Assembly: GCF_031348265.1 (NCBI RefSeq)
Contig: NZ_CP133771.1
Coordinates: 6,696,001 to 6,760,000, forward strand
Length of the DNA: 64,000 nt
DNA from: Streptomyces collinus
GTDB lineage: Bacteria; Actinomycetota; Actinomycetes; Streptomycetales; Streptomycetaceae
Reading direction: 5' to 3'
Shown here in pieces: positions 25,154-33,903 of this stretch. The notes under the pieces were generated by a model. That model worked only from the letters and a program-made list of their open reading frames with translations, ran no database searches and was not told the DNA's origin. The position numbers and the translations under genes were made by a program. Position 1 is the stretch's first letter. Each line of letters starts with the position of its first letter.

Positions 25154-25392
25154 GACGGCCTCCTCGGCCCCGGCCCCCGGGGAGGCCGACACGGGTGACG
25201 CCCCGGCGGTCCACCCCCGGCGCGGAAGCCGGGGGCTCCGGCTCCGACCGAGCCAACGATCACCATCGGGGCCGGTCACTGGCCGGGTCGGGCGGCGGCT
25301 GCGGTATTGACGTGATTTCACCCGACCGGGGACCGGCGTGGACGGGGGACCGATCTCGTGATCGTCCGCCGGGGCGGTGCAGGATGGAAGGC

Positions 25393-26316
25393 ATGGATCT
25401 TCGCATCTTCACCGAGCCCCAGCAGGGGGCCACCTACGACACTCTGCTCGCCGTCGCCAAGGCCACCGAGGACCTCGGCTTCGACGCCTTTTTCCGTTCC
25501 GACCACTACCTCCGCATGGGCACCGTGGACGGCCTGCCCGGCCCGACCGACGCCTGGATCACCCTGGCCGGGCTCGCCCGTGAGACCAAGCGCATCCGGC
25601 TCGGCACCCTGATGACCGCCGGCACCTTCCGGCTGCCCGGCGTGCTCGCCATCCAGGTCGCGCAGGTCGACCAGATGTCCGGCGGCCGGGTCGAACTCGG
25701 CCTCGGCGCAGGCTGGTTCGAGGAGGAGCACAAGGCCTACGGCATCCCCTTCCCCAAGGAGAAGTTCGCCCGCCTCGAGGAGCAGCTGGAGATCGTCACC
25801 GGCCTGTGGGCGACGGACCCCGGCAAGACCTTCGACTTCCACGGCACCTACTACGACCTCACGGAATCTCCCGCCCTGCCCAAGCCGGCGCAGCGGAAGA
25901 TACCCGTGCTCGTCGGCGGCCACGGCCCCTCCCGCACCCCGCGGCTGGCCGCCAAATACGCCGACGAGTTCAACATGCCCTTCGCCTCCGTCGAGGACAG
26001 CGAGCGCCAGTTCGGCCGGGTCCGCGCAGCAGCCGAGGAAGCGGGCCGCGACGGCCACGAGCTGACGTACTCGAACGCCCTCGTCGTCTGCGTCGGCCGG
26101 GACGACGCGGAGGTCGCCCGCCGGGCCGCCGCGATCGGCCGCGAGGTGGAGGAGCTGAAGCTCAACGGACTGGCCGGCTCCCCGTCCGAGGTCGTCGACA
26201 AGATCGGCCGCTACGCCGAGGCCGGCTCCAGCCGCATCTACCTCCAGGTCCTCGACCTCGACGACCTCGACCACCTGGAGCTGATCTCCGCGCAGGTGCA
26301 GTCGCAGCTGTCGTAG
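25393..26316 (+). CDS. LLM-class F420-dependent oxidoreductase
   Basis: 307 residues from the ATG at 25393. An ATG three codons earlier (25384) is possible. A CAGGAT box ends 7 nt before 25393, suggesting a leaderless mRNA. TIM-barrel luciferase-like features include MDLRIFTEP, GFDAFFRSDHYLRMG, RIRLGTLMTAGTFRLPGVLAIQVAQVDQMSGGRVELGLGAGWFEEEHKAYGIPFP and VLVGGHGPSRTPRLAAKYADEFN, all standard for F420-dependent members. It would reduce or oxidise a small molecule with F420. Substrate unknown. It is a single-gene unit closed by the hairpin at 26392. Confidence 0.9.
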   Translation: MDLRIFTEPQQGATYDTLLAVAKATEDLGFDAFFRSDHYLRMGTVDGLPGPTDAWITLAGLARETKRIRLGTLMTAGTFRLPGVLAIQVAQVDQMSGGRVELGLGAGWFEEEHKAYGIPFPKEKFARLEEQLEIVTGLWATDPGKTFDFHGTYYDLTESPALPKPAQRKIPVLVGGHGPSRTPRLAAKYADEFNMPFASVEDSERQFGRVRAAAEEAGRDGHELTYSNALVVCVGRDDAEVARRAAAIGREVEELKLNGLAGSPSEVVDKIGRYAEAGSSRIYLQVLDLDDLDHLELISAQVQSQLS

Positions 26317-26391
26317 GGCCCGCCGAGCCGCCCTCGATAAACGAAGGCGCTGGTGGGCACGGGTGTGCGAAGCTGAGGGCGTCGTCCTGCC

Positions 26392-26422
26392 GAGCCCCCA
26401 GGATCACCGTTCCTGGGGGCTC
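26392..26422 (+). terminator. Hairpin terminator between oxidoreductase and hen1
   Basis: GAGCCCCCAGG (26392-26402) and CCTGGGGGCTC (26412-26422) pair perfectly with a 9-nt loop, 75 nt after the oxidoreductase stop and 49 nt before the Hen1 start. Confidence 0.75.
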
Positions 26423-26471
26423 CCGCATGTACGGCACGGAAAACGTCCACCCAGCCGGAGAGGCCCTCCGC

Positions 26472-27935
26472 ATGTTCCTGACGATCACCACCACCGGCAC
26501 TCCCGAACGCCCCGCCACCGACCTCGGCTACCTGCTGCACAAGCATCCCGACAAGGCGCAGGCGTTCTCCACCTCCTACGGCACGGCTCACGTCCTCTAC
26601 CCCGAGGCCGAAGCCGGGCGCTGCACGGCGGCGCTGCTGCTGGAGGTCGACGCGGTGGCACTGGTCAGGCGCGGCAAGGGCAAGGGCCGCGGCGGCGCCC
26701 CGGACGCGGCACTCGCGCAGTACGTCAACGACCGCCCCTACGCGGCCTCCTCCCTGCTCGCCGTGGCGCTGAGCGGCGTCTTCTCCAGCGCGATGAAGGG
26801 CGTCTGCAACGCCAGGCCGGAGCTGCCGGGCCAGGCCAGGCCGCTGCGCGTCGAGGTCCCCGCACTGCCCGCCCGCGGCGGCCCCGACCTGGTGCGCAAG
26901 CTCTTCGAGCCGCTCGGCTGGACCGTCACCGTCGAACCCGTGCCGCTGGACACGGAGTTCCCCGACTGGGGCGACTCCCGGTACGTGCGCCTGGTCCTGG
27001 AATCGGACACGCTCACCCTCGCCGAGGCCCTGCGCCACCTCTACGTCCTGCTCCCCGTCCTCGACGACGCCAAGCACTACTGGGTCGCCCCCGACGAGGT
27101 CGACAAGCTGCTGCGCGTCGGCGAGGGCTGGCTGCCCGGCCACCCGGAACAGCGGCTGATCATCAGCCGCTACCTGTCACGCCGCTGGTCGCTGACCCGG
27201 CAGGCCACCGAGCGCCTGGAACTGGTGCGGCTCGCCGAGACCGACGACAGCGAGGTCGAGGAGATCGACAACGCCGTCGAGGCGGAGACCGAGACCGAGG
27301 AGAAGCCGACCCCGCTGGCCGTGCAGCGCCGCGAGGCGATCGTCACGGCTCTCCGGCAGTCCAAAGCCGCCCGGGTCCTCGACCTCGGCTGCGGACAGGG
27401 CCAGTTGGTGCAGACGCTGCTCAAGGACCCGGCGTTCACCGAGATCGTCGGTGTCGACGTGTCGATGCGCGCGCTCACCATCGCCTCCCGGCGGCTGAAG
27501 CTGGACCGCATGGGGGAGCGGCAGGCATCGCGCGTCCAGCTCTTCCAGGGCTCGCTCGCGTACACCGACGTCCGGCTCAAGGGCTACGACGCCGCCGTGC
27601 TCAGCGAGGTCATCGAACACCTCGACCTGCCCCGGCTGCCCGCCCTGGAGTACGCGGTGTTCGGCTCGGCGCGTCCGAGGACGGTCCTCGTGACCACCCC
27701 GAACGTCGAGTACAACGTGCGCTGGGAGTCCCTCCCCGCCGGCCACGTCCGGCACGGCGACCACCGCTTCGAGTGGACCCGCGCGGAGTTCCGCGCGTGG
27801 GCCGAGGCGGTGGCCGAACGGCACGGCTACGGCGTCGCGTTCGAGCCCGTCGGCCCCGACGACCCCGAGGTGGGACCGCCCACCCAGATGGCCGTATTCA
27901 CCCTGACCGCACCGAAGGAGGCGAAGGCGGCATGA
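26472..27935 (+). CDS. hen1: 3'-terminal RNA ribose 2'-O-methyltransferase Hen1
   Basis: 487 residues. The ATG at 26472 has GGAGAGG about 8 nt upstream, and the start MFLTITTTG is typical of bacterial Hen1. The N-terminal half (1-240) is the bacterial Hen1-specific domain that activates Pnkp ligase. The C-terminal half holds the methyltransferase: VLDLGCGQGQLVQTLL (SAM), VGVDVS, and LSEVIEHLD with FRPxHxxH-like TTPNVEYNVRWESLPAGHVRHGDHRFEWTR supplying the metal ligands (EVIEH, H..DH). It methylates the 2'-OH at the break of cleaved tRNA before ligation. It overlaps pnkp by 4 nt (ATGA). Confidence 0.95.
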   Translation: MFLTITTTGTPERPATDLGYLLHKHPDKAQAFSTSYGTAHVLYPEAEAGRCTAALLLEVDAVALVRRGKGKGRGGAPDAALAQYVNDRPYAASSLLAVALSGVFSSAMKGVCNARPELPGQARPLRVEVPALPARGGPDLVRKLFEPLGWTVTVEPVPLDTEFPDWGDSRYVRLVLESDTLTLAEALRHLYVLLPVLDDAKHYWVAPDEVDKLLRVGEGWLPGHPEQRLIISRYLSRRWSLTRQATERLELVRLAETDDSEVEEIDNAVEAETETEEKPTPLAVQRREAIVTALRQSKAARVLDLGCGQGQLVQTLLKDPAFTEIVGVDVSMRALTIASRRLKLDRMGERQASRVQLFQGSLAYTDVRLKGYDAAVLSEVIEHLDLPRLPALEYAVFGSARPRTVLVTTPNVEYNVRWESLPAGHVRHGDHRFEWTRAEFRAWAEAVAERHGYGVAFEPVGPDDPEVGPPTQMAVFTLTAPKEAKAA

Positions 27936-30472
27936 CCGACGCACAGCAGGGGCGCGTGCTGCCCGTCACCGACCTGTCCCTGGTGGTGCTGGTCGGGGCC
28001 ACCGGCTCCGGCAAGTCCACCTTCGCCCGCAGGCACTTCAAGCCCACCGAGGTCATCTCCTCCGACTTCTGCCGCGGCCTCGTCTCGGACGACGAGAACG
28101 ACCAGGGCGCCACCAAGGACGCCTTCGACGTCCTGCACTACATCGCGGGCAAGCGCCTGGCCGCCGGCCGCCGCACGGTCGTGGACGCGACCAGCGTGCA
28201 GTCCGACGCCCGCCGCCAGCTGATCGACCTGGCCAAGCAGTACGACGTGCTGCCGATCGCGATCGTGCTCGACGTGCCCGAGGAGGTGTGCGCCGAGCGC
28301 AACGCGGCCCGCACCGACCGCGCCGACATGCCCCGCCGGGTCATCCACCGCCACACCCGCGAACTGCGCCGCTCCCTCCGGCACCTGGAGCGCGAGGGCT
28401 TCCGCAAGGTGCACATCCTGCGCGGCGTGGAGGAGGTCGAGCACGCCACGGTCGTCACCGAGAAGCGCTTCAACGACCTCACCCACCTCACCGGCCCGTT
28501 CGACATCATCGGCGACATCCACGGCTGCGCCGCAGAACTGGAGGCCCTGCTGGGCAAGCTGGGCTACGTCGACGGCGTCCACCCGGAGGGCCGCACGGCC
28601 GTCTTCGTCGGCGACCTGGTCGACCGCGGCCCGGACAGCCCCGGCGTGCTGCGCCGCGTCATGGCGATGGTGAAGTCCGGCAACGCCCTGTGCGTGCCCG
28701 GCAACCACGAGAACAAGTACGGCCGTTACCTGCGCGGCCGCAAGGTCCAGCACACCCACGGCCTCGCCGAGACCATCGAGCAGATGACGGGCGAGAGCGA
28801 GGAGTTCCTCGCCGAGGTACGGGAGTTCCTCGACGGCCTCGTCAGCCACTACGTCCTCGACGGCGGCCGGCTGGTCGTCTGCCACGCCGGTCTGCCCGAG
28901 AAGTACCACGGCCGCACCTCCGGCCGGGTCCGCAGCCACGCCCTGTACGGCGACACCACCGGGGAGACCGACGAGTTCGGCCTGCCGGTGCGCTACCCGT
29001 GGGCGGAGGACTACCGGGGCCGGGCCGCGGTCGTCTACGGCCACACCCCGGTCCCGGAGGCGACCTGGCTCAACAACACCATCTGCCTGGACACCGGCGC
29101 GGTCTTCGGCGGCAAGCTCACCGCGCTGCGCTGGCCGGAGCGCGAACTGGCCGACGTCCCCGCGGAGCAGGTCTGGTACGAGCCGACGAAGCCGCTGCGC
29201 AGCGAGGCGCCCGGCGGGCAGGACGGCCGTCCGCTGGACCTGGCGGACGTGCGGGGCCGCCGGGTCGTCGAGACCCGGCACCAGGGGCGCGTCGCGATCC
29301 GCGAGGAGAACGCGGCGGCCGCCCTGGAGGTCATGAGCCGCTTCGCGGTGGACCCGCGGCTGCTGCCGTACCTCCCGCCGACCATGGCCCCGACGGCCAC
29401 GAGTCACGTCGAGGGCTACCTGGAGCACCCGGAGGAGGCCTTCGCCCAGTACAAGGACGACGGGGTCGCCCGGGTCGTGTGCGAGGAGAAGCACATGGGC
29501 TCGCGGGCGGTGGCCCTGGTGTGCCGCGACGCGGAGGCGGCCCGCAAGCGCTTCGGTGTGGACGGTGCCACGGGGTCCCTCTACACCCGCACCGGACGTC
29601 CCTTCCTCGACGACGACGCGCTCACCGAGGAGATCCTCGACCGGGTGCGCACGGCGGCCGGCGAGGCCGGCCTGTGGGACGAGCTGGAGACGGACTGGCT
29701 GCTGCTGGACGCCGAGTTGATGCCCTGGTCGCTGAAGGCGTCCGGTCTCCTGCGGTCGCAGTACGCGGCCGTGGGCGCCGCGTCCGGCGCGGTGCTCCCG
29801 GAGGCCTTGAGTGCCCTCCAGGGCGCGGCGGCGCGCGGTGTCGACGTGGCGGGCCTGCTGACCCGTACCGGCGAACGCGCCACCGACGCGGCCGCGTTCA
29901 CCGAGGCGTACCGCCGCTACTGCTGGACCACCGACGGCCTCGACGGCGTGCGCCTGGCACCGTTCCAGATCCTCGCGGTCCAGGGACGCAGCCTCACCGG
30001 CCTGCCGCACGACGAGCAGCTCGCCCTGCTCGACCGGCTCGTCGAGCACGACGGCAGCGGCCTGCTCCAGACCACCCGGCGCCTCTACGTCGACACCGCC
30101 GACCCGGAGTCGGTGCGGGCCGGCGTCGACTGGTGGCTGGAGATGACCGGCCGCGGCGGCGAGGGCATGGTCGTCAAGCCGGTCGGTGCGGTCGTCCGCG
30201 ACGGCCAGGGCCGCCTGGTGCAGCCCGGCATCAAGTGCCGCGGCCGCGAGTACCTCCGGATCATCTACGGCCCGGAGTACACCCGCCCGGAGAACCTCGC
30301 CCGCCTGCGCTCGCGGTTCCTCAACCACAAGCGCTCCCTGGCCATCCGCGAGTACGCGCTGGGCCTGGAGGCCCTGGACCGGCTGGCCGAGGGCGAGCCG
30401 CTGTGGCGGGTGCACGAGGCGGTGTTCGGGGTGCTGGCGCTGGAGTCGGAGCCGGTCGACCCGAGGCTGTGA
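27932..30472 (+). CDS. pnkp: Polynucleotide kinase-phosphatase-ligase, RNA repair
   Basis: 846 residues in the order kinase, phosphatase, ligase. Kinase P-loop GATGSGKST (22-30). Metallophosphoesterase motifs GDIHGC (about 194), GDLVDRGPDS and GNHE, plus YGHTPVPEA. The ligase has a nucleotidyl Lys at about 520 in EEKHMGSR and EGMVVKP near the C-terminus. The enzyme heals 2',3'-cyclic phosphate and 5'-OH ends left by tRNA-cleaving toxins and, with Hen1, seals them with a protective 2'-O-methyl mark. It forms a two-gene operon with hen1. No ribotoxin or antitoxin gene lies next to it. Confidence 0.96.
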   Translation: MTDAQQGRVLPVTDLSLVVLVGATGSGKSTFARRHFKPTEVISSDFCRGLVSDDENDQGATKDAFDVLHYIAGKRLAAGRRTVVDATSVQSDARRQLIDLAKQYDVLPIAIVLDVPEEVCAERNAARTDRADMPRRVIHRHTRELRRSLRHLEREGFRKVHILRGVEEVEHATVVTEKRFNDLTHLTGPFDIIGDIHGCAAELEALLGKLGYVDGVHPEGRTAVFVGDLVDRGPDSPGVLRRVMAMVKSGNALCVPGNHENKYGRYLRGRKVQHTHGLAETIEQMTGESEEFLAEVREFLDGLVSHYVLDGGRLVVCHAGLPEKYHGRTSGRVRSHALYGDTTGETDEFGLPVRYPWAEDYRGRAAVVYGHTPVPEATWLNNTICLDTGAVFGGKLTALRWPERELADVPAEQVWYEPTKPLRSEAPGGQDGRPLDLADVRGRRVVETRHQGRVAIREENAAAALEVMSRFAVDPRLLPYLPPTMAPTATSHVEGYLEHPEEAFAQYKDDGVARVVCEEKHMGSRAVALVCRDAEAARKRFGVDGATGSLYTRTGRPFLDDDALTEEILDRVRTAAGEAGLWDELETDWLLLDAELMPWSLKASGLLRSQYAAVGAASGAVLPEALSALQGAAARGVDVAGLLTRTGERATDAAAFTEAYRRYCWTTDGLDGVRLAPFQILAVQGRSLTGLPHDEQLALLDRLVEHDGSGLLQTTRRLYVDTADPESVRAGVDWWLEMTGRGGEGMVVKPVGAVVRDGQGRLVQPGIKCRGREYLRIIYGPEYTRPENLARLRSRFLNHKRSLAIREYALGLEALDRLAEGEPLWRVHEAVFGVLALESEPVDPRL

Positions 30473-30494
30473 GCCCTGGGCCCGGACGTGCGGA

Positions 30495-30526
30495 GTGAGG
30501 GCGTGACCCACCGGTCACCCCCTCAC
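30495..30526. terminator. Shared hairpin between convergent pnkp and NAD-kinase-like genes
   Basis: GTGAGGGCGTGACC (30495-30508) pairs with GGTCACCCCCTCAC (30513-30526) with one mismatch and a 4-nt loop. It overlaps the stop codon of the minus-strand gene and begins 22 nt after the pnkp stop. Confidence 0.65.
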
Positions 30527-31413
30527 CCCACCAGCCGCAACCGCTCCCGGCAGACTCCCACCTCCACCGTCTGCCCCCACGTCAGCTCCACCGCGTCGCT
30601 CTCCATCCCGTCCCCGAAGGCGATCAGCCGTTCGGACTCGACGGTGAGACGGAGGCGGGCGGGGGCGGGGAGTTCGCCGGCGGTCAGGGAGGTGCCGGTG
30701 GCCGGGGAGGGCCAGGCCTCGCGGACGAACCAGAGCAGGCGGTTCTCCGTCGGGGCCGGCAGCCGCAGGGCACCGCCCCGCTCCTGCCACACGGACCGGA
30801 GCCAGCCCGTGGCCCCGGTCCCCGTCCCCACCAGCACCCCGGAGGAGGCCTGGGCCTCGACGACGCCCCCGTCGCCCTCCAGGCCTAGGCGGTATCTGGC
30901 CGTCTGGTGGCCCGCGGCGCCCAGGTAGATCTCGTTGAGGGCGACCAGCCGCTGGGTGTCGTCCGCGACGGCCTCGACCATCGTCAGCTCGTCGACGCTC
31001 GCGCCGGCCACCGCCAGCAGCTCCGCCGTGTCCCGCGGGCGGTGCCGTACCAGGACACCGGGGTTGCGGCCGGGCTCGGTGTCGATGCCCAGCACCGGTT
31101 GACCGGACAGGTACTTGGCCGCGTTCGCCACCAGTCCGTCCTGGCCGACCACGATCACCACGTCCTCGGGAGCGAACAGGAAACGGTCCAGGTCGGCCCG
31201 CTCCAATCGGGCCTGACGCCAGGTCAGCGGAATCGCGGAGGTCACCTCGGCGAGCGCCCGGCGGGTGCGCTCGTGGCGTTCGGCGACCTCCCCGATGTCC
31301 CGGCCCCGGGAGGCGAGGAAGAAGGCGGCCTGGCCGTGGGTGCCGTGGTGGGCCACCAACTCCTCGTACTCTGTGATGCGATGGACCAGAACGGCCCGCG
31401 GCGCGAGACTCAC
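30523..31413 (-). CDS. NAD kinase-like (diacylglycerol-kinase-fold) protein
   Basis: 296 residues, GTG start overlapping the SPFH gene stop by 4 nt. VIVVGQDGLVANAAKYLSGQPVLGIDTEPGRNPG is equivalent to the GGDGT nucleotide site of NAD kinases (here GQDG), and GVLVGTGTGATGWLRSV matches the family's second conserved block. The Gly-to-Gln change in the GGDG motif makes classic ATP-NAD phosphorylation uncertain. It is translationally coupled to the SPFH protein, so a membrane-linked NAD(P) role is possible. Confidence 0.8.
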   Translation of the reverse strand: MSLAPRAVLVHRITEYEELVAHHGTHGQAAFFLASRGRDIGEVAERHERTRRALAEVTSAIPLTWRQARLERADLDRFLFAPEDVVIVVGQDGLVANAAKYLSGQPVLGIDTEPGRNPGVLVRHRPRDTAELLAVAGASVDELTMVEAVADDTQRLVALNEIYLGAAGHQTARYRLGLEGDGGVVEAQASSGVLVGTGTGATGWLRSVWQERGGALRLPAPTENRLLWFVREAWPSPATGTSLTAGELPAPARLRLTVESERLIAFGDGMESDAVELTWGQTVEVGVCRERLRLVG

Positions 31414-32414
31414 TCCGGCTCCCGTGCGCCCAGCTTGGCCAGGAGCCCCGTCAGCACGTCCGGGGAGATCGTCAGGCTGTCGATGTTCGGCAGGTTCTCC
31501 GCGAGCCGGGTTCCGGTGAGGGCGTGCAGCGTGGCGACCTCGACGTCCTCGTGCACCTTCAGCCAGGCGGCCTGGGCCTGCGCCTTCGCGTCGCCGACCG
31601 CGCGCACTCCCTCGGCCTCCGCGCGGGCCAGCCGTACCGAACGTGTCGCCTCCGCCTCGGCCCGTACCGCGTCCGCGGCCGCGTGCTCCTCCGCCTCCCG
31701 GCGGGCGTTGGTGCCCCGCTGCTCGACCAACTGCTCCTCGCGGCGGGCGAGTTCGATCTGGCTGGCCAGTTCGTTCTCGGCGATGGTCCGCTCGCGCTCC
31801 ACGGCGACGGCCCGCCGTTCGTAGGTCGCCCGGTCGGCCTCCTGCTGGATCTGTTCGCGGGCCGGGGTGCGCAGGGCCCGTTCCACCTCCGGTTCGGGTC
31901 TCAGTGCCATCACGCGGACGGCGACCACCTCGATGCCAGTGGCCGGCAGCCGGGGCTCGGCGTCCAGGCCCGCCGCGACCCGCTCGCGCACCGCCGTCAC
32001 CCCGTCGACCAGGGCGGAGGACAGGGGAGTGCGGGCCAGTACGTCGAGCGCGTGCTGCTGGGCCGTCTCGGTGAGCAGCGTGCCCAGTTGCTCCAGGGGC
32101 GCGCCCCGCCAGACCCCGGTGTCCGGGTCGATCGAGAAGTCCATGCGGGCGGCGGCGAGGGCCGGGTCACCGATCCGGTAGGTCACGGTCGCCTGCACCG
32201 CCACGTCCTGGAAGTCGGACGTACGGGCACGGAAGGTCATGGCCAACTCGCGGTCGTCCACCGGGACTTCGGAAAGCGCGGCCGTCAGCGCGCGGAACCA
32301 GAAGCTGAGCCCCGGACCGTCGTGCAGCAGCTTGCCGCCGCGGTGGTGCCGGATGTGCGCCGTGGGCGCCCCGCGCAGATGGCGCCAGCCAAGGCGCCGG
32401 GTGATGTCGGCCAT
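31410..32414 (-). CDS. SPFH/Band 7 domain protein
   Basis: 334 residues. SPFH domain at about 25-190 (WFRALTAALSEVPVDDRELAMTFRARTSDFQDVAVQATVTYRIGDP, then ATGIEVVAVRVMALRPEPEVERAL). A long coiled coil follows (200-290; ERERTIAENELASQIELARREEQLVEQRG), as in flotillins and prohibitins. There is no N-terminal membrane anchor, so it may be peripheral. It is the first gene of the pair with the NAD-kinase-like protein. A 6-3-6 palindrome lies in front of it. Confidence 0.88.
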   Translation of the reverse strand: MADITRRLGWRHLRGAPTAHIRHHRGGKLLHDGPGLSFWFRALTAALSEVPVDDRELAMTFRARTSDFQDVAVQATVTYRIGDPALAAARMDFSIDPDTGVWRGAPLEQLGTLLTETAQQHALDVLARTPLSSALVDGVTAVRERVAAGLDAEPRLPATGIEVVAVRVMALRPEPEVERALRTPAREQIQQEADRATYERRAVAVERERTIAENELASQIELARREEQLVEQRGTNARREAEEHAAADAVRAEAEATRSVRLARAEAEGVRAVGDAKAQAQAAWLKVHEDVEVATLHALTGTRLAENLPNIDSLTISPDVLTGLLAKLGAREPE

Positions 32415-32428
32415 CGAACCCCCTCTTT

Positions 32429-32443
32429 TCGTCTGCTAGACGA
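32429..32443 (-). promoter_or_regulatory. Palindromic operator candidate upstream of the SPFH operon
   Basis: TCGTCT-GCT-AGACGA is a perfect 6-3-6 inverted repeat 14 nt before the SPFH start, between the ribosome site (GAGGGGG) and a possible TATCGT -10. Its place suits a repressor binding at the transcription start. The regulator is unknown. Confidence 0.5.
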
Positions 32444-32536
32444 TAATCGGAGGGCGGGATTGTCGTCAAGGGGACGAGAATAGAAAGCCGGGCGAGCGGA
32501 GGGGTCAAGAGGCGCCCCGTTGGTCAGGATGGAGGC

Positions 32537-33763
32537 ATGGCATACCACGTCCACTCCGAGGCCGGGCGGCTGCGCCGCGTCATCCTGCACCGGCCCGATC
32601 TCGAGCTCAAGAGGCTCACCCCCAGCAACAAGACCTCGCTGCTCTTCGACGACGTGCTGTGGGTGCGCCGGGCCCGCGCCGAGCACGACGGGTTCGCCGA
32701 CGTGCTGCGAGACCGCGGCGTCGACGTCCACCTCTTCGGTGACCTGCTGGCCGAGACGCTGGAGGTCCCGGCGGCCAGATCCCTCGTCCTGGAGCGGGTC
32801 TTCGACGAGAAGGAGTACGGCCCGCTGGCCACCGACCCGCTCAGAGCCGCCTTCGAGAACCTGCCCGCGCGGGAGCTGGCCGAGGTCCTGGTCGGCGGCA
32901 TGACGAAACGCGAGTTCCTCGACGTGCACCCGGAGCCGACCTCCGTGCGCTTCCACGTCATGGAGCTGGACGACTTCCTGCTGGGCCCGCTGCCCAACCA
33001 CCTCTTCACCCGCGACACCTCCGCCTGGATCTACGACGGCGTCTCCATCAACGCCATGCGCTGGCCCGCCCGGCAGCGCGAGACCGTGCACTTCGAGGCG
33101 ATCTACCGGCACCACCCGCTGTTTTGCGACGAGACGTTCCACGAGTGGTCGAAGGGGCAGGCCGACTACCCCTCCACCATCGAGGGCGGGGACGTGCTGG
33201 TCATCGGCAACGGGGCGGTCCTCATCGGCATGAGCGAGCGCACCACCCCGCAGGCCGTGGAGATGCTCGCGCACAAGCTGTTCGCCGCCGGGTCCGCCGA
33301 GACGATCGTGGCCCTCGACATGCCCAAGCGGCGTGCCTTCATGCACCTCGACACCGTGATGACGATGGTCGACGGCGACACCTTCACCCAGTACGCGGGC
33401 CTCGGCATGCTCCGCTCGTACACCATCGAACCGGGCGTCGGCGAGAAGGAGCTGAAGGTCACCGACCATCCGCCGGAGCACATGCACCGGGCGATCGCGG
33501 CCGCCCTCGGCCTGAACGAGATCCGTGTGCTGACCGCCACCCAGGACGTGCACGCGGCGGAGCGCGAGCAGTGGGACGACGGGTGCAACGTCCTCGCCGT
33601 CGAACCCGGGGTCGTGGTCGCCTACGAGCGGAACTCCACCACCAACACCCATCTGCGCAAGCAGGGCATCGAGGTGATAGAGATCCCGGGCAGCGAGCTG
33701 GGCCGGGGGAGGGGCGGGCCGCGGTGCATGAGCTGCCCGGTCGAACGGGATCCGGTGCGGTAG
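32537..33763 (+). CDS. arcA: Arginine deiminase
   Basis: 408 residues. Hydrolyses arginine to citrulline and ammonia. Family landmarks are GRLRRVILHRPDLELKRLTP, LPNHLFTRDTSAWIYDGVSINAM, the substrate-binding IEGGDVLVIGNG, FMHLDTVMTMVDGD, and the C-terminal GGPRCMSCP with catalytic Cys about 397. Length is normal. The CAGGAT box ends 6 nt before the ATG and GGAGG is too close to act, so the start may be leaderless. It heads an arcA-arcB-permease gene set. Confidence 0.95.
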   Translation: MAYHVHSEAGRLRRVILHRPDLELKRLTPSNKTSLLFDDVLWVRRARAEHDGFADVLRDRGVDVHLFGDLLAETLEVPAARSLVLERVFDEKEYGPLATDPLRAAFENLPARELAEVLVGGMTKREFLDVHPEPTSVRFHVMELDDFLLGPLPNHLFTRDTSAWIYDGVSINAMRWPARQRETVHFEAIYRHHPLFCDETFHEWSKGQADYPSTIEGGDVLVIGNGAVLIGMSERTTPQAVEMLAHKLFAAGSAETIVALDMPKRRAFMHLDTVMTMVDGDTFTQYAGLGMLRSYTIEPGVGEKELKVTDHPPEHMHRAIAAALGLNEIRVLTATQDVHAAEREQWDDGCNVLAVEPGVVVAYERNSTTNTHLRKQGIEVIEIPGSELGRGRGGPRCMSCPVERDPVR

Positions 33764-33835
33764 GGCCCTGGCGGCTCCCCGGGCCCTGAGGTTCCCGGCC
33801 GTGAGTTCCCCGGGCCTGAGTTCCCCGCCGACACC

Positions 33836-33863
33836 TGTATAGGCATGCCGCCTTTCGTATAGT
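33836..33863 (+). promoter_or_regulatory. Promoter region of arcB with GTATAG direct repeat
   Basis: GTATAG occurs at 33837-33842 and 33857-33862, 20 nt apart (two helical turns), in an AT-rich stretch 40-70 nt before the arcB start. One copy may be the -10 (TATAGT), the other an activator or repressor half-site. It suggests arcB has its own promoter. Confidence 0.35.
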
Positions 33864-33903
33864 ATTCCAAAAGTCTGTGTCCCCGTATCCCTGGAGCGCC
33901 CTC

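Noticed and set aside
25195..26316. Longer (373-codon) start for the F420-type oxidoreductase
   Set aside because: The extra N-terminus is Arg/Gly-rich and unlike the family, which begins at MDLRIF.
27827..30511. 894-codon open frame (-) opposite pnkp
   Set aside because: Antisense shadow. The composition is low in typical codons and there are no motifs.
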